DNA from: Buttiauxella sp. A111
GTDB taxonomy: Bacteria > Pseudomonadota > Gammaproteobacteria > Enterobacterales > Enterobacteriaceae
Assembly: GCF_014189855.1 (NCBI RefSeq)
Contig: NZ_BJFN01000003.1
Location: forward strand, 558,001 to 622,000
Direction: 5' to 3'
DNA length: 64,000 nucleotides
Shown one piece after another: positions 31,006-39,694 of this stretch (positions are counted from its first letter, which is position 1; the number at the start of each line of letters is the position of its first letter). The notes below the pieces were generated by a model. It had not been told where the DNA came from and searched no databases. It saw only the letters and a list, made by a program, of their open reading frames with translations. A program made the position numbers and the translations under genes.

Positions 31006-31263
31006 TTAAAAAATATCTTTGCCGGTGGTCGCTAATATTAGCGAATTCGCACCCTCCAAGGTAATGGCCCCAGTACCACCGGAGTTTTACCCGATGTTAA
31101 TAAGCATCGTGTAAACTTTACTGCCGTCCTGACTATCCAGAGTACCGTTACCTCCTCCAAACAGCAGCCTTTCCGCGGCCTAACTCATCATTAGCAACGA
31201 GCATACTATCTCACTATCGATCGTTAACGTCCCTGCATTACCTATATAAAATGGGTTCCGTAC
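31006..31263 (-). pseudogene. Decayed autotransporter passenger fragment
   Basis: No open frame survives, but one minus-strand frame over 86 codons reads like a beta-helix passenger. It contains NPFYIGNAGTLTIDS, then after a stop AAERLLFGGGNGTLDS, DGSKVYTML, another stop, and GGTGAITLEGANSLILATTG, ending in a stop at 31006. The GxGTLxI and GAITLEGAN patterns are typical of type V secreted proteins. Two in-frame stops and the missing barrel indicate a remnant. The reading is mine by eye and the family cannot be named. Confidence 0.55.
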
Positions 31264-32178
31264 GCACTGATGTACGCAGCGATGCTAATATTATGAACCC
31301 CACACTCTCAAAAATTACCTTTTAATTTAAACATTGCCAAAGCGACGTCTAAATTAATTGCATTATTAATACATAATGAAAGATTCAATAAAGGAAAACC
31401 GACCAATGCCAATTAGCTATTGCTAAAATCGCATTTTTACAAAGATTAAAACTATTATTTAGATACACCAAAGTATCATTCAACCAAAATGAAATAAAGC
31501 CTGCTTGCAAACAATTAAATAGCCAAAAATAGACAAATGATTAACCAAAAATAAATAACACAATGTGCACTCTTACAGCTGAAAAATTCAACATCATGAT
31601 TTCATTACAAAAAACAACACATCAACTCTAGATCATTGATGGCTTACTTATCGATAATCGGCCCAAGAATTGACTCGGCTTTTTGAAATTAAATATCAAA
31701 AGTGCAGACACTAGAAAGTTCTCGCATCGGTAATATGTGTGATTATCCTGGAAAACACGCAAGGTATAACACAAACCTCGCTTATTTCAGCAGAGCTGCT
31801 ATATTCAAAAGCCTGACGCACTCGATCTCTAATCATGAGTCGAATAAAATCTCATTATCCCAAAGGTGTTTGAAACTTCATTCTGATTACACCTCATCAT
31901 GAAAATTTATCATGTATATATATACATATAGCAAAGTTCTTTTTTACACATAAAATTTCTTTTTAATAATTTCATCTTCTGCCATAATAATATTTTGTTT
32001 TATAAAATATTATTATATTTATGCACTATTAGTTTTTTAACTTACAAAACTATTTTAACATTGTTCTTTTTAGCCTTATCACATACAGTGATCGATCGCT
32101 AACAATGAATTGGACAGGCAAAGACTACAGTATGGATCATACTTACATTGAGTAAGTTATCTCGAAGGACTTTTGATT
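31264..32178. other. AT-rich non-coding stretch of the island
   Basis: About 900 bases with long A/T runs and scattered stops on both strands separate the autotransporter remnant from the IprA-like regulator. The only open frame of note (31702-31902) has no recognisable features or ribosome site and was not called. The composition differs sharply from the flanking core genes and suggests acquired, possibly H-NS-bound DNA (inference). Confidence 0.55.
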
Positions 32179-32820
32179 ATGTTTACCAATATGTTAGTTG
32201 TTAGCGAAATCGTACAGGAAGCCCATGAAAAAATAGGTTTAGAAATTGATAGCAGCCCTCATAAAATGAGAATCATTTCATCAAAAAAGCAAGAAATTTC
32301 TTTTTACAACAATAAAGAAAAATCAGTTTACCATTTAATTTCTGGCGAAATAGAACTACGAAGCACGAATAGTAACTTAATTGTTCTCAATGTCTACGCC
32401 CCTGCAATTATTGGGCTTTCGAGTATATTTACGTCTAATGATTTATTTTATATAAATACTGTTACAGACGTAGAGCTTGTTTCAATACCGATGTCAGAAT
32501 TAGTAAAAACCGCCAATGAAAAAAATCTTTGGATGTATATTTCAACAATAATGTCACACTATTTAGATGTTTGCTATTTACGAGATTCTATTTTATATCA
32601 AGATAGTGTTTACAATGTTATAAAGAATCATCTTGAAATTCTCTGGAGATTTAAAAGGGATAAGCTTGATGAAATATCAGTATTTGATTTCATCCTGAAC
32701 AGAACACCAGTATCTCGAAGCTCTCTTAATAAAGTACTTAAAGACCTCGTGTCTGGCGGCTATATCAAAATGAACAGAGGGAAATTAGTTGAAATGAACA
32801 AATTACCATCAGGATACTAA
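32179..32820 (+). CDS. IprA-like transcriptional regulator (divergent paralog)
   Basis: This 213-residue regulator has an N-terminal cyclic-nucleotide-binding-like beta region (EKSVYHLISGEIEL) and a C-terminal helix-turn-helix in TPVSRSSLNKVLKDLVSGGYI. The ending MNRGKLVEMNKLPSGY parallels the end of the core iprA product at 43.3 kb (MDKGKLVSINRLPVSY), so the two are paralogs. The effector is unknown. The ATG at 32179 lies nine bases after AAGGA. Base composition is far more AT-rich than the core, with many AAA/ATA codons, pointing to horizontal acquisition. Targets are unknown. Confidence 0.72.
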   Translation: MFTNMLVVSEIVQEAHEKIGLEIDSSPHKMRIISSKKQEISFYNNKEKSVYHLISGEIELRSTNSNLIVLNVYAPAIIGLSSIFTSNDLFYINTVTDVELVSIPMSELVKTANEKNLWMYISTIMSHYLDVCYLRDSILYQDSVYNVIKNHLEILWRFKRDKLDEISVFDFILNRTPVSRSSLNKVLKDLVSGGYIKMNRGKLVEMNKLPSGY

Positions 32821-33101
32821 TCACTGATGTAATTCATAACAAATACAATTACTTAAAGTTAAAATCTTTATGTTGCTTTTGTTTGATTAAAATCCACCAT
32901 TTTTATTATTATCTATAGTCATTGCGAAACGCTTCATTTAGAATACCGGGCCAGTGCTTAAACTACTGCTTCGACTCTATAAATACCGCATTCACTGCCT
33001 CACCCCCAAAAATAGACACAGGAAAGTGTTTTATTATACTTTTATGAAATTCAAAATAGGGACAAACTGGAGTTGCAATAATTAGCATTGACAGGAAGAG
33101 A

Positions 33102-33743
33102 GTGATAGTCATGAAAATAATAATAAACGATTCAAACTTATATCTTAACGAAGGAATAAAAAATCTATTAAGTCAGTGCTATAATAGTGACATAGACTTC
33201 ATGCTAAATGAGTCAGAAGAAAATTTAAAAAAAGCTGACGTTATCTTCTTTCGATTTAATCCCGGTGACGAAAATATTTGCCACGCTCGTTACTTAAAGA
33301 GAAACAACAGTGTTTTAATCGGTATAGCAGACAAAGCACCTTCCACTTCAGAATTGCCAAAGTGTATAAAAAGCACTGTTTTCCTGACAAAAAATGATAC
33401 AGAAGTTACCCTACAAAAAAGGCTGTCTCTTGCGGTTAAGAACAAAGAAAAAAATTGTAATGCAAATAAAAGCAATGAAAATCCATGTGAAGGTTGCTCA
33501 ATAAAGAAAATCACAACTGCAGAATTTATGATATTGAATCTTCTATATGATATGTCAATCAGGCAGATAGCTGAAGAGTTGGGTATACCGTATAAAACAG
33601 CTTTTTCTCGCAAGTACAATATGATGTTGAAGTTTAATTTAAAAAATAAAATTGACTTACTTATGTTTATACAAAAGTTCTCACAAAAGGATAATTTCCT
33701 TTTATCGCCAAATGACAATTTATATTATTTAATCAAGAAATGA
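33102..33743 (+). CDS. LuxR-type regulator with an atypical receiver-like domain
   Basis: The C-terminal 65 residues form a GerE/LuxR helix-turn-helix (ITTAEFMILNLLYDMSIRQIAEELGI, then KTAFSRKYNMMLKF). The N-terminal 100 residues look like a degenerate receiver (MKIIINDSNLYLNEGIKNLL), as in RcsA/BglJ-type auxiliary regulators; the usual acidic phosphorylation cluster is not evident. A short cysteine motif (CEGC, with another Cys upstream) links the domains and may be redox- or metal-sensitive (inference). The start may be GTG at 33102, five bases after AGGA, or ATG at 33111. AT-rich codon use matches the IprA-like gene upstream. Confidence 0.72.
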   Translation: MIVMKIIINDSNLYLNEGIKNLLSQCYNSDIDFMLNESEENLKKADVIFFRFNPGDENICHARYLKRNNSVLIGIADKAPSTSELPKCIKSTVFLTKNDTEVTLQKRLSLAVKNKEKNCNANKSNENPCEGCSIKKITTAEFMILNLLYDMSIRQIAEELGIPYKTAFSRKYNMMLKFNLKNKIDLLMFIQKFSQKDNFLLSPNDNLYYLIKK

Positions 33744-33748
33744 TTATA

Positions 33749-33784
33749 TCCGTAGTGAGATTATTTAGACCATCTCACTACGGA
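33749..33784. terminator. Bidirectional hairpin between the luxR-type gene and yaiW
   Basis: TCCGTAGTGAGA at 33749-33760 pairs perfectly with TCTCACTACGGA at 33773-33784 across a 12-base loop. It sits between convergent genes, five bases after the LuxR-type stop codon. T-runs are short on both sides. Confidence 0.65.
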
Positions 33785-33842
33785 TTGTTGGTTACTTGCG
33801 AGTTGTGATCGCTTAGCAGACGATAATTACGGAGGGAATTGA

Positions 33843-34952
33843 CTACAATTTCATACACGCAGCTCGTCGCTCATCTACCCGTTTTGCAAACCATGCTGTC
33901 GTTAGGTTGCGGGTGATCTTCGGGCTTTCCAGTGTGATACCCGGCAGCATTTCTCGCGGTAACTTCTTACCGGTCTTCTTCTCCGCTAGCGCATAAACCT
34001 GCTGATATAAATCGGTTTTCTCAAAGTCGATACTGTCACCTTTTTGCAAAGCGCGATGAATTTGGCTTTCACTCATCCCGAGTTGGTTTGCCAACTTCCT
34101 GACCGCCAGTTCGGTGCTGCCAGCTTTATCGGTGTTATACAAAATTAAGTCGCCATCCAGCGCCAGTTTTACGCCGGTTGCCTTGCTGACTGCACTCTGA
34201 AATGCAGCATTGCGGCTGGCGTACCATCCGGCGTTGAAATCTGCAAAACGGTAGAGTGGTTGGGTGTAATTCGCCGGATAGTTCAGTAAATGGTAGGTGC
34301 CGAACCACAAGCCCCCTCGCCGTGTGAACACTTCCTGCCGCACGGTTCCCTCCATTTTCCATGGATAACCCGCAGTGTGCTGTTCAGCAAAAGCGATACT
34401 CACTTGCATCGGGCCGCCAGTATGAACCGGGTTCAGATTGCCAAACAACTTTTGCCCCATTGGCACCATATCGATGAAATCATCAAAAATCGCGCTCAAC
34501 TGCCCTTCCGTTTTCACGTTATCCAGACGTTCGCTGTAACTCTTGCCGTTCGGTGATTTGATTAACAACGCGGTATGCACCAAAAAAACCGGAATATGCA
34601 TTTTTTCAGCGCGACGGTCGATCTCCTTCCAGGCAATTTTACTCAGGTTTGGCACTGCCGGATCAGCAACCAGATTGGATTCTTGCTGCGCGACAGCCAG
34701 GACAGAGCAGATATTTTCTTCGCTTGGTGCAATCTTCTGGCTCTTAAAGGTAGTCGCTAACTCTTTCGCCAGGTTGTTGCGGTCTTTTACGTTGGCAGGG
34801 ATTTTCTGCTTTACCACCGTTTCGACGTCTACCGGTTTTGATGTTTCTGATACTGAAGGTGCAGTTTTAGTTGTACACCCCGCCAAAACAAAAAGTGCGC
34901 CCAGGCTAAGTACGAAAAATCCATGCTGTCTGTTTAAAGTGGCTGTGGTCAT
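33843..34952 (-). CDS. yaiW: Outer-membrane lipoprotein YaiW (DUF1615)
   Basis: YaiW is a surface-exposed lipoprotein that, in E. coli, influences uptake of proline-rich peptides together with SbmA. From the ATG at 34952 (369 residues) there is a lipoprotein signal peptide with lipobox LAGC, and the DUF1615 domain with VLAVAQQESN, KEIDRRAEKM, SYSERLD and WFAKRVDERR. The frame continues upstream to 35084 without homology. In E. coli it follows sbmA directly; here a MarR-EmrAB operon on the opposite strand lies between them. Confidence 0.93.
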   Translation of the reverse strand: MTTATLNRQHGFFVLSLGALFVLAGCTTKTAPSVSETSKPVDVETVVKQKIPANVKDRNNLAKELATTFKSQKIAPSEENICSVLAVAQQESNLVADPAVPNLSKIAWKEIDRRAEKMHIPVFLVHTALLIKSPNGKSYSERLDNVKTEGQLSAIFDDFIDMVPMGQKLFGNLNPVHTGGPMQVSIAFAEQHTAGYPWKMEGTVRQEVFTRRGGLWFGTYHLLNYPANYTQPLYRFADFNAGWYASRNAAFQSAVSKATGVKLALDGDLILYNTDKAGSTELAVRKLANQLGMSESQIHRALQKGDSIDFEKTDLYQQVYALAEKKTGKKLPREMLPGITLESPKITRNLTTAWFAKRVDERRAACMKL

Positions 34953-35086
34953 AACGTTCCGTTGTGATTGTTTTTGTAAGACTTGCAAACAATAACAGTT
35001 CTGAGCCCGGGCGTTTATCGGAGATTGGCTTAGAGTTAAGTACAAACTCGCGCACTGACATAAAGTGCGGTCTTCTTGACGCAAAC

Positions 35087-35140
35087 TTGACAGTTGCTTG
35101 CCTGGTCAGTAATTTCATATGTAATTATTGACCAGGCAAG
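35087..35140 (+). promoter_or_regulatory. marR promoter overlapping a 44-bp near-perfect palindrome
   Basis: TTGACA at 35087-35092 is a consensus -35 box; 17 bases on, TAATTT is a weak -10. The region 35097-35140 is palindromic over 44 bases. The outer 12 bases are exact (CTTGCCTGGTCA and TGACCAGGCAAG) and only 2 of 22 pairs mismatch, with CATATG at the centre. It covers the -10 box and the ribosome site (AGGCAAG) of the MarR-family gene, so autorepression by that protein is the simplest inference. Confidence 0.75.
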
Positions 35141-35144
35141 TATC

Positions 35145-35600
35145 ATGAAAAACAATCCGGGTATTATCGATAACAAATTCCATCTCGGTTTGCTCATTCA
35201 CCTCGCAAACCAGTTTAAAGATCAGCTTATCAGCCAATACTTCTCTGGCATGGATATCACTGCGCCACAATTTAAAGTGCTGATTAATATTTATAAAGGT
35301 GTGACTAGCCCAGCGGAAATAAGCAAAGCCCTGGTCATGGACGCAGGTGCAATGAGCCGTATGGTTGACCGCATGGTCAAGCGCGAACTCATCGTTCGTC
35401 ACCCGAATCCGCAAGATAAACGCCAGGTGATTCTGGCTCTGACTGACAAAGGTCTGTTGATTTGTGACCGCTTTCAGAATGAAGCACTCGCCTCAATTAT
35501 CGGCTCTCTCACCGCACGCCTGACGCAAGATGAATCTCAACAACTGGTCGCATTAATTACCAAAATGCTACCGGACGACATCACTGCGCCACATCGTTAA
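35145..35600 (+). CDS. MarR-family transcriptional regulator
   Basis: From the ATG at 35145 the protein has 151 residues. It shows the MarR winged helix: TSPAEISKALVMDAGAMSRMVDRMVKRELIVR, followed by the wing DKRQVILALTDKG. Such proteins are dimeric repressors released by phenolic or other small ligands. It leads an operon with emrA-like and emrB-like genes (20 bases to the next gene), and a large palindrome lies over its own promoter. It is in the same class as E. coli MprA/EmrR, but the ligand is unknown. Confidence 0.88.
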   Translation: MKNNPGIIDNKFHLGLLIHLANQFKDQLISQYFSGMDITAPQFKVLINIYKGVTSPAEISKALVMDAGAMSRMVDRMVKRELIVRHPNPQDKRQVILALTDKGLLICDRFQNEALASIIGSLTARLTQDESQQLVALITKMLPDDITAPHR

Positions 35601-35620
35601 CACCGTATAAAGGCCAAAAG

Positions 35621-36799
35621 ATGGAAACGACTCCAGAAGAACACGTTCAGCGCTCCAGTAAGCGCAAACGTAATTTTATTATTTTTATCCTGATTCTTGT
35701 GTTGGCAGCCGCAGGCTGTCTCGCATGGTATTTTTTGTACGCTCGCTTTTATGAGTCCACAGATGATGCCTATGTGAACGGCAACCAGGTCGCGCTAACG
35801 CCACAAATCAGCGGAACAGTCACTCAGGTCACCGCGGATGAAGGGGATTTTGTCGAAAAAGGTCAGCCGCTGGTGTTACTTGACCCCAGCGATACCAGGA
35901 TTGCACTTCAACAAGCAGAAGCCAGCCTTGCAAATACTGTGCGGCAAGTTCGCGGGTTATACAGCACAGCGGATAATTACCGTGCACAGGTCGCCACCAA
36001 ACAGGTCGCCCTGCAAACTGCTCAAAATGACTATGCCCGCCGCCAGAAAATATTCTCGACGGGTGCGATTGCGGCTGAAGATCTTTCGCATTACCGCGAT
36101 GCAGTAACCAGCGCACAAAGTGACTTAGCCGCCGCGCAACAGGCATTGCATACCAACCTGGCGATGGTTGATGACACCGTGATTGATAGCCATCCGGAAA
36201 TCAAAACCGCCGTAGCAACGCTTCGGCAGCGTTATCTGGATAACTCGCGGACGACCATTGTTGCACCGGTGAGTGGCTACGTCGCTAAACGTGCCGTGCA
36301 GTTAGGGATGCGTGTGGACCCAGGTACAACATTGCTGGCGATTGTGCCGCTCAATGAGGTGTGGGTTGATGCCAACTTCAAAGAAAGCCAGATGAACACC
36401 ATGCGTTTGGGGCAGAAAGTGACACTCAACGCCGACCTCTATGGCGACGATGTTGAATACCATGGAACCATTGAAAGTCTGGGTATCGGTACCGGCAGCG
36501 CGTTTTCTTTGCTCCCTGCGCAGAATGCCAGTGGTAACTGGATAAAGATCGTTCAACGCTTGCCCGTTCGTATCACGCTCGATCCACACGATATGCAGAA
36601 ACATCCGCTGCGTATTGGTTTGTCGATGAATGCACGAGTGGATATTCGCAACGAGGATGGTCACCTGCTGCCACAGAAAACGGTTAGCTCGCCTCGCTTC
36701 ACCACCGATGTCTATCAAGATTCTCTGGAAGAAGCTGACAAACTGGTGGCGAAAATCCTTCATGACAACAGCAATGCGATAACTTTACGCACCCATTAA
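35621..36799 (+). CDS. EmrA-like membrane fusion protein of a tripartite efflux pump
   Basis: This 392-residue HlyD/EmrA-family adaptor has one N-terminal membrane span (FIIFILILVLAAAGCLAWYF), a split biotinyl-lipoyl domain (STDDAYVNGNQVALTPQISGTV with APVSGYVAKR), a central coiled-coil hairpin of about 100 residues, and a beta-barrel part. It would bridge the MFS pump encoded next to an outer-membrane channel such as TolC. The spacing of 20 bases from marR and 10 bases to the pump gene shows one operon. Confidence 0.88.
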   Translation: METTPEEHVQRSSKRKRNFIIFILILVLAAAGCLAWYFLYARFYESTDDAYVNGNQVALTPQISGTVTQVTADEGDFVEKGQPLVLLDPSDTRIALQQAEASLANTVRQVRGLYSTADNYRAQVATKQVALQTAQNDYARRQKIFSTGAIAAEDLSHYRDAVTSAQSDLAAAQQALHTNLAMVDDTVIDSHPEIKTAVATLRQRYLDNSRTTIVAPVSGYVAKRAVQLGMRVDPGTTLLAIVPLNEVWVDANFKESQMNTMRLGQKVTLNADLYGDDVEYHGTIESLGIGTGSAFSLLPAQNASGNWIKIVQRLPVRITLDPHDMQKHPLRIGLSMNARVDIRNEDGHLLPQKTVSSPRFTTDVYQDSLEEADKLVAKILHDNSNAITLRTH

Positions 36800-36809
36800 G
36801 AGAGACGTT

Positions 36810-38345
36810 ATGCAAGATAAGGCGGCGTATACGCCCCCCAGTCTGCTGCTTGCGACGCTCGCGCTGTCGTTGGCAACTTTCATGCAGGTACTGGACTCGA
36901 CTATCGCAAACGTCGCATTGCCGACGATTGCCGGCAACCTTGGAGTCAGCGCAGATCAAGGCACATGGGTTATCACCTCGTTTGCAGTGTGTAACGCTAT
37001 TGCATTACCGCTCACCGGTTGGTTTACCCGGCGCTTTGGGCAGCTAAAATTGTTTATTGGCTCGGTGGTGATGTTCACCCTCACCTCTTTCCTGTGCGGT
37101 TTCGCCCACAGCATGACGGAGTTGATTATCTTCCGCGCCATGCAGGGCTTTTTCGCCGGGCCTATGTTCCCGATGTGCCAGACACTGCTGCTGGTCATTT
37201 TCCCGCCCATGAAACGCGGTATGGCGTTGGCGCTGCTGTCGATGGTGACAGTGGTTGCTCCGATAGTTGGGCCAATTACCGGCGGCTGGATCACCGATAA
37301 CTACTCCTGGCCGTGGATTTTTTATATCAACGTGCCAATCGGCATTTTCGCCTCGATTGCAGTTTGGACACAAATGCGTGGGCGCGAAGAAACGACCACC
37401 ACAGCACCCATCGACTATATCGGCATCGGTTTGCTGGTGATCGGCGTTGGGCTGCTGCAAGTGGTGCTGGATAAAGGCAACGACCTTGATTGGTTTGCCT
37501 CGCCAGAAATTATCATCATGTCGGTGATTTCTGCGATTGGCCTGATAGCGTTTGTTATTTGGGAATTGGGCGAGCGACATCCGATTGTGAATTTGCGTCT
37601 GTTTAAAGAACGCAACTTTGCGATTGGTACCACAGCATTGATGCTGGGGTATGCAGCCTTCTTCGCCATCAACATTATCCTGCCGCAATGGCTGCAAACG
37701 CAGATGGGCTACACGGCAATCTGGGCCGGGCTTGCTGCTGCACCGATGGGCTTCCTGCCACTGTTACTTACGCCGATTGTCGGTCGTTATGCCAGCAAAG
37801 TAGATTTACGAATCCTGGCGTCGATGTCGTTCCTGATTATGGGCGCATCCTGCTTGTTCCGTGCGCAGTTCAATACCAATGTTGATTTCCGCACCATCGC
37901 GGAAGTACAGATGTTTATGGGCATTGGCGTGGCATTCTTCTTTATGCCTTTGACGACGATTGTGTTGTCGAATCTTCAGGGTGCCGAAGTGGCGGAAGGT
38001 TCAGGCTTAGCCACATTCTTCCGCGTATTGGGGGGCTCATTTGCCTCGTCACTGACCACCTGGATTTGGTCACGTCGGGAAGTTTTCCACCATGCAAATC
38101 TGACCGAGAGCGTATCGATTTATAATCCGTCAGCAGTTGATTACCTGGATAAGATGGGTGGCGCGACACAGCAGCATCTGGCGTTTGTCGATAAAACCAT
38201 AGAGCAGCAGGCCTACATGATGTCGACCATTGACTACTTCTGGATTCTGGGATGGGGGTTTATGGGGCTGATTGTGATTATCTGGTTCGCTCGTCCACCG
38301 TTTATTCGCTCGGGTGCACCTGGTGCTCCAGCGGCGGGACACTAA
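36810..38345 (+). CDS. EmrB-like MFS (DHA2) drug exporter
   Basis: The 511-residue protein has about 14 membrane spans. It has the DHA2 signatures LDSTIANVALPTIAG in span 1, GWFTRRFGQLKLF after span 2, and the span-5 motif GPITGGWITDNYSWPWIFYINVP. Size and motifs fit EmrB (512 residues in E. coli). With the EmrA-like adaptor it should export hydrophobic toxic compounds; the substrate is unknown. It ends at a strong hairpin shared with the convergent sbmA. Confidence 0.88.
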   Translation: MQDKAAYTPPSLLLATLALSLATFMQVLDSTIANVALPTIAGNLGVSADQGTWVITSFAVCNAIALPLTGWFTRRFGQLKLFIGSVVMFTLTSFLCGFAHSMTELIIFRAMQGFFAGPMFPMCQTLLLVIFPPMKRGMALALLSMVTVVAPIVGPITGGWITDNYSWPWIFYINVPIGIFASIAVWTQMRGREETTTTAPIDYIGIGLLVIGVGLLQVVLDKGNDLDWFASPEIIIMSVISAIGLIAFVIWELGERHPIVNLRLFKERNFAIGTTALMLGYAAFFAINIILPQWLQTQMGYTAIWAGLAAAPMGFLPLLLTPIVGRYASKVDLRILASMSFLIMGASCLFRAQFNTNVDFRTIAEVQMFMGIGVAFFFMPLTTIVLSNLQGAEVAEGSGLATFFRVLGGSFASSLTTWIWSRREVFHHANLTESVSIYNPSAVDYLDKMGGATQQHLAFVDKTIEQQAYMMSTIDYFWILGWGFMGLIVIIWFARPPFIRSGAPGAPAAGH

Positions 38346-38348
38346 ATC

Positions 38349-38377
38349 AATCTGGCGGGGCTCCCCGCCAGATTTTA
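38349..38377. terminator. Bidirectional terminator between the emrB-like gene and sbmA
   Basis: AATCTGGCGGGG at 38349-38360 is mirrored by CCCCGCCAGATT at 38363-38374, followed by TTACTGTTT. It lies between the convergent stop codons at 38345 and 38382. Confidence 0.85.
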
Positions 38378-38381
38378 CTGT

Positions 38382-39599
38382 TTAGGCTGATTCCCCCGCC
38401 GCTTCGACAGGAATATCCTGCAACGTACGCTCAAAGCTGCGAAGACGTTTGTAGATAGACATCAGCTCAACCAGCGTTGTCCATGAGCTAATCAAATACT
38501 GGAATGAGCCGCGTACCTGGCCAAATACGTTGGTGATTTGCGTCATCAGACCTAAGGTAATGGTCCCCGCAACAATTGACGGGAAGAGCAGGAACAAACC
38601 AAATACGTTATCCACTTGCAGGTAGAGAATACGTGCAATATTGAAATACATGTAATGGAAGTACAGGCGGAAATAGTTTCTGCGCACGCCGTCAAACAGC
38701 TCTTTAACCGTTGGTGGGGAGGCACGAGACGGGTCATCTTCACCATAAACCAGCTCTTTACGATAAGCCGCTTCTACACGCTGATTTTTAAATTCGAGCC
38801 CAGGCAGTTTAATCCCAACAACCGCCAGTAAACCGGTCCCCAGTAATGACCAAATAATCGCGGCGATCACCAGTCCATAAGGGATATGCCCGACAATAGG
38901 CAAATCAGGAACATGTGCGGATAGAGTCACCAACACAGGCAGGAAGGCGATTAACGTCATAATGGCATTAATAAAGCTGACGCCCATATCCTCTAGCGTT
39001 GAGGCAAAACGCATGGTGTCTTCTTGCACACGCTGCGCAGCACCTTCGATGTTGCGCAACATTTGCCAGTTGTCCATATAGTATTCGTTCATTGCGGTGC
39101 GCCACCGGAATACATAATGGCTGACAAAGAAATTGTTCATCACGCCAACAATCACTGCAATCAGTGCAATGCCCAGGAATATTCCAACCTCATGATAGAA
39201 CTGCTCAATGGTTACTTTATGAGGGGAGCTAAGCGCCGTCTGAATTAAATCGTAGAACGGGGCATACCACGCATTCACCGCGACCCCGACTTCCACCAGG
39301 AACCAGGTCACGAAGATGATGAGTGAAGAGCCCAGAATGGACCAGTATTGCCAACGGTGCGGGCTGTAGATAAACCAGAAAAGCGCAAACGCACCGACGC
39401 ATAAGGCATAGTAGGCATAAAACACCAGATAGCCCAAAGACCAGAATCGGGCAGCACTGATTGGTACTTCGCCCTTCACCCCAGCAAGATGTTCAAGCCA
39501 ATTACCACCGCCAGCCTGCCAGAAAACAACGGCGATCATTGCCCAAAGAAAAGCCGACAGGAAAAACGCTGTCGGGCGTGGGAAAAACGATTTAAACAT
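38382..39599 (-). CDS. sbmA: Peptide antibiotic transporter SbmA
   Basis: SbmA is a proton-driven inner-membrane dimer that imports microcins B17 and J25, bleomycin and proline-rich peptides. The 405 residues (E. coli 406) carry several spans and the SbmA/BacA-like core ([31 protein letters not shown]). An AGGAGTG site precedes the ATG. In E. coli its downstream partner yaiW follows directly; here sbmA ends at a terminator and yaiW is 3.4 kb away. Confidence 0.97.
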   Translation of the reverse strand: MFKSFFPRPTAFFLSAFLWAMIAVVFWQAGGGNWLEHLAGVKGEVPISAARFWSLGYLVFYAYYALCVGAFALFWFIYSPHRWQYWSILGSSLIIFVTWFLVEVGVAVNAWYAPFYDLIQTALSSPHKVTIEQFYHEVGIFLGIALIAVIVGVMNNFFVSHYVFRWRTAMNEYYMDNWQMLRNIEGAAQRVQEDTMRFASTLEDMGVSFINAIMTLIAFLPVLVTLSAHVPDLPIVGHIPYGLVIAAIIWSLLGTGLLAVVGIKLPGLEFKNQRVEAAYRKELVYGEDDPSRASPPTVKELFDGVRRNYFRLYFHYMYFNIARILYLQVDNVFGLFLLFPSIVAGTITLGLMTQITNVFGQVRGSFQYLISSWTTLVELMSIYKRLRSFERTLQDIPVEAAGESA

Positions 39600-39694
39600 T
39601 ACAACACTCCTGAAAACACACTTTTATTGTTATAACCATCCCGACTAAATAAGGCTCACTCAATGTTGTATCAAGAGATGTAAGGTTTACTGCT

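Noticed and set aside
31702-31902. 66-codon open frame in the AT-rich island
   Set aside because: No ribosome site, no signal peptide, no recognisable motif, and frequent stops around it; likely chance.
35094-35144. Upstream extension of the MarR-family frame
   Set aside because: The extra residues derive from the palindromic operator and promoter; the ATG at 35145 has AGG at suitable spacing and begins the conserved region.
37044-37697. 217-codon minus-strand frame opposite the emrB-like gene
   Set aside because: It is rich in Gln, His, Arg and Asn, typical of the antisense of a membrane protein, with no independent signal.
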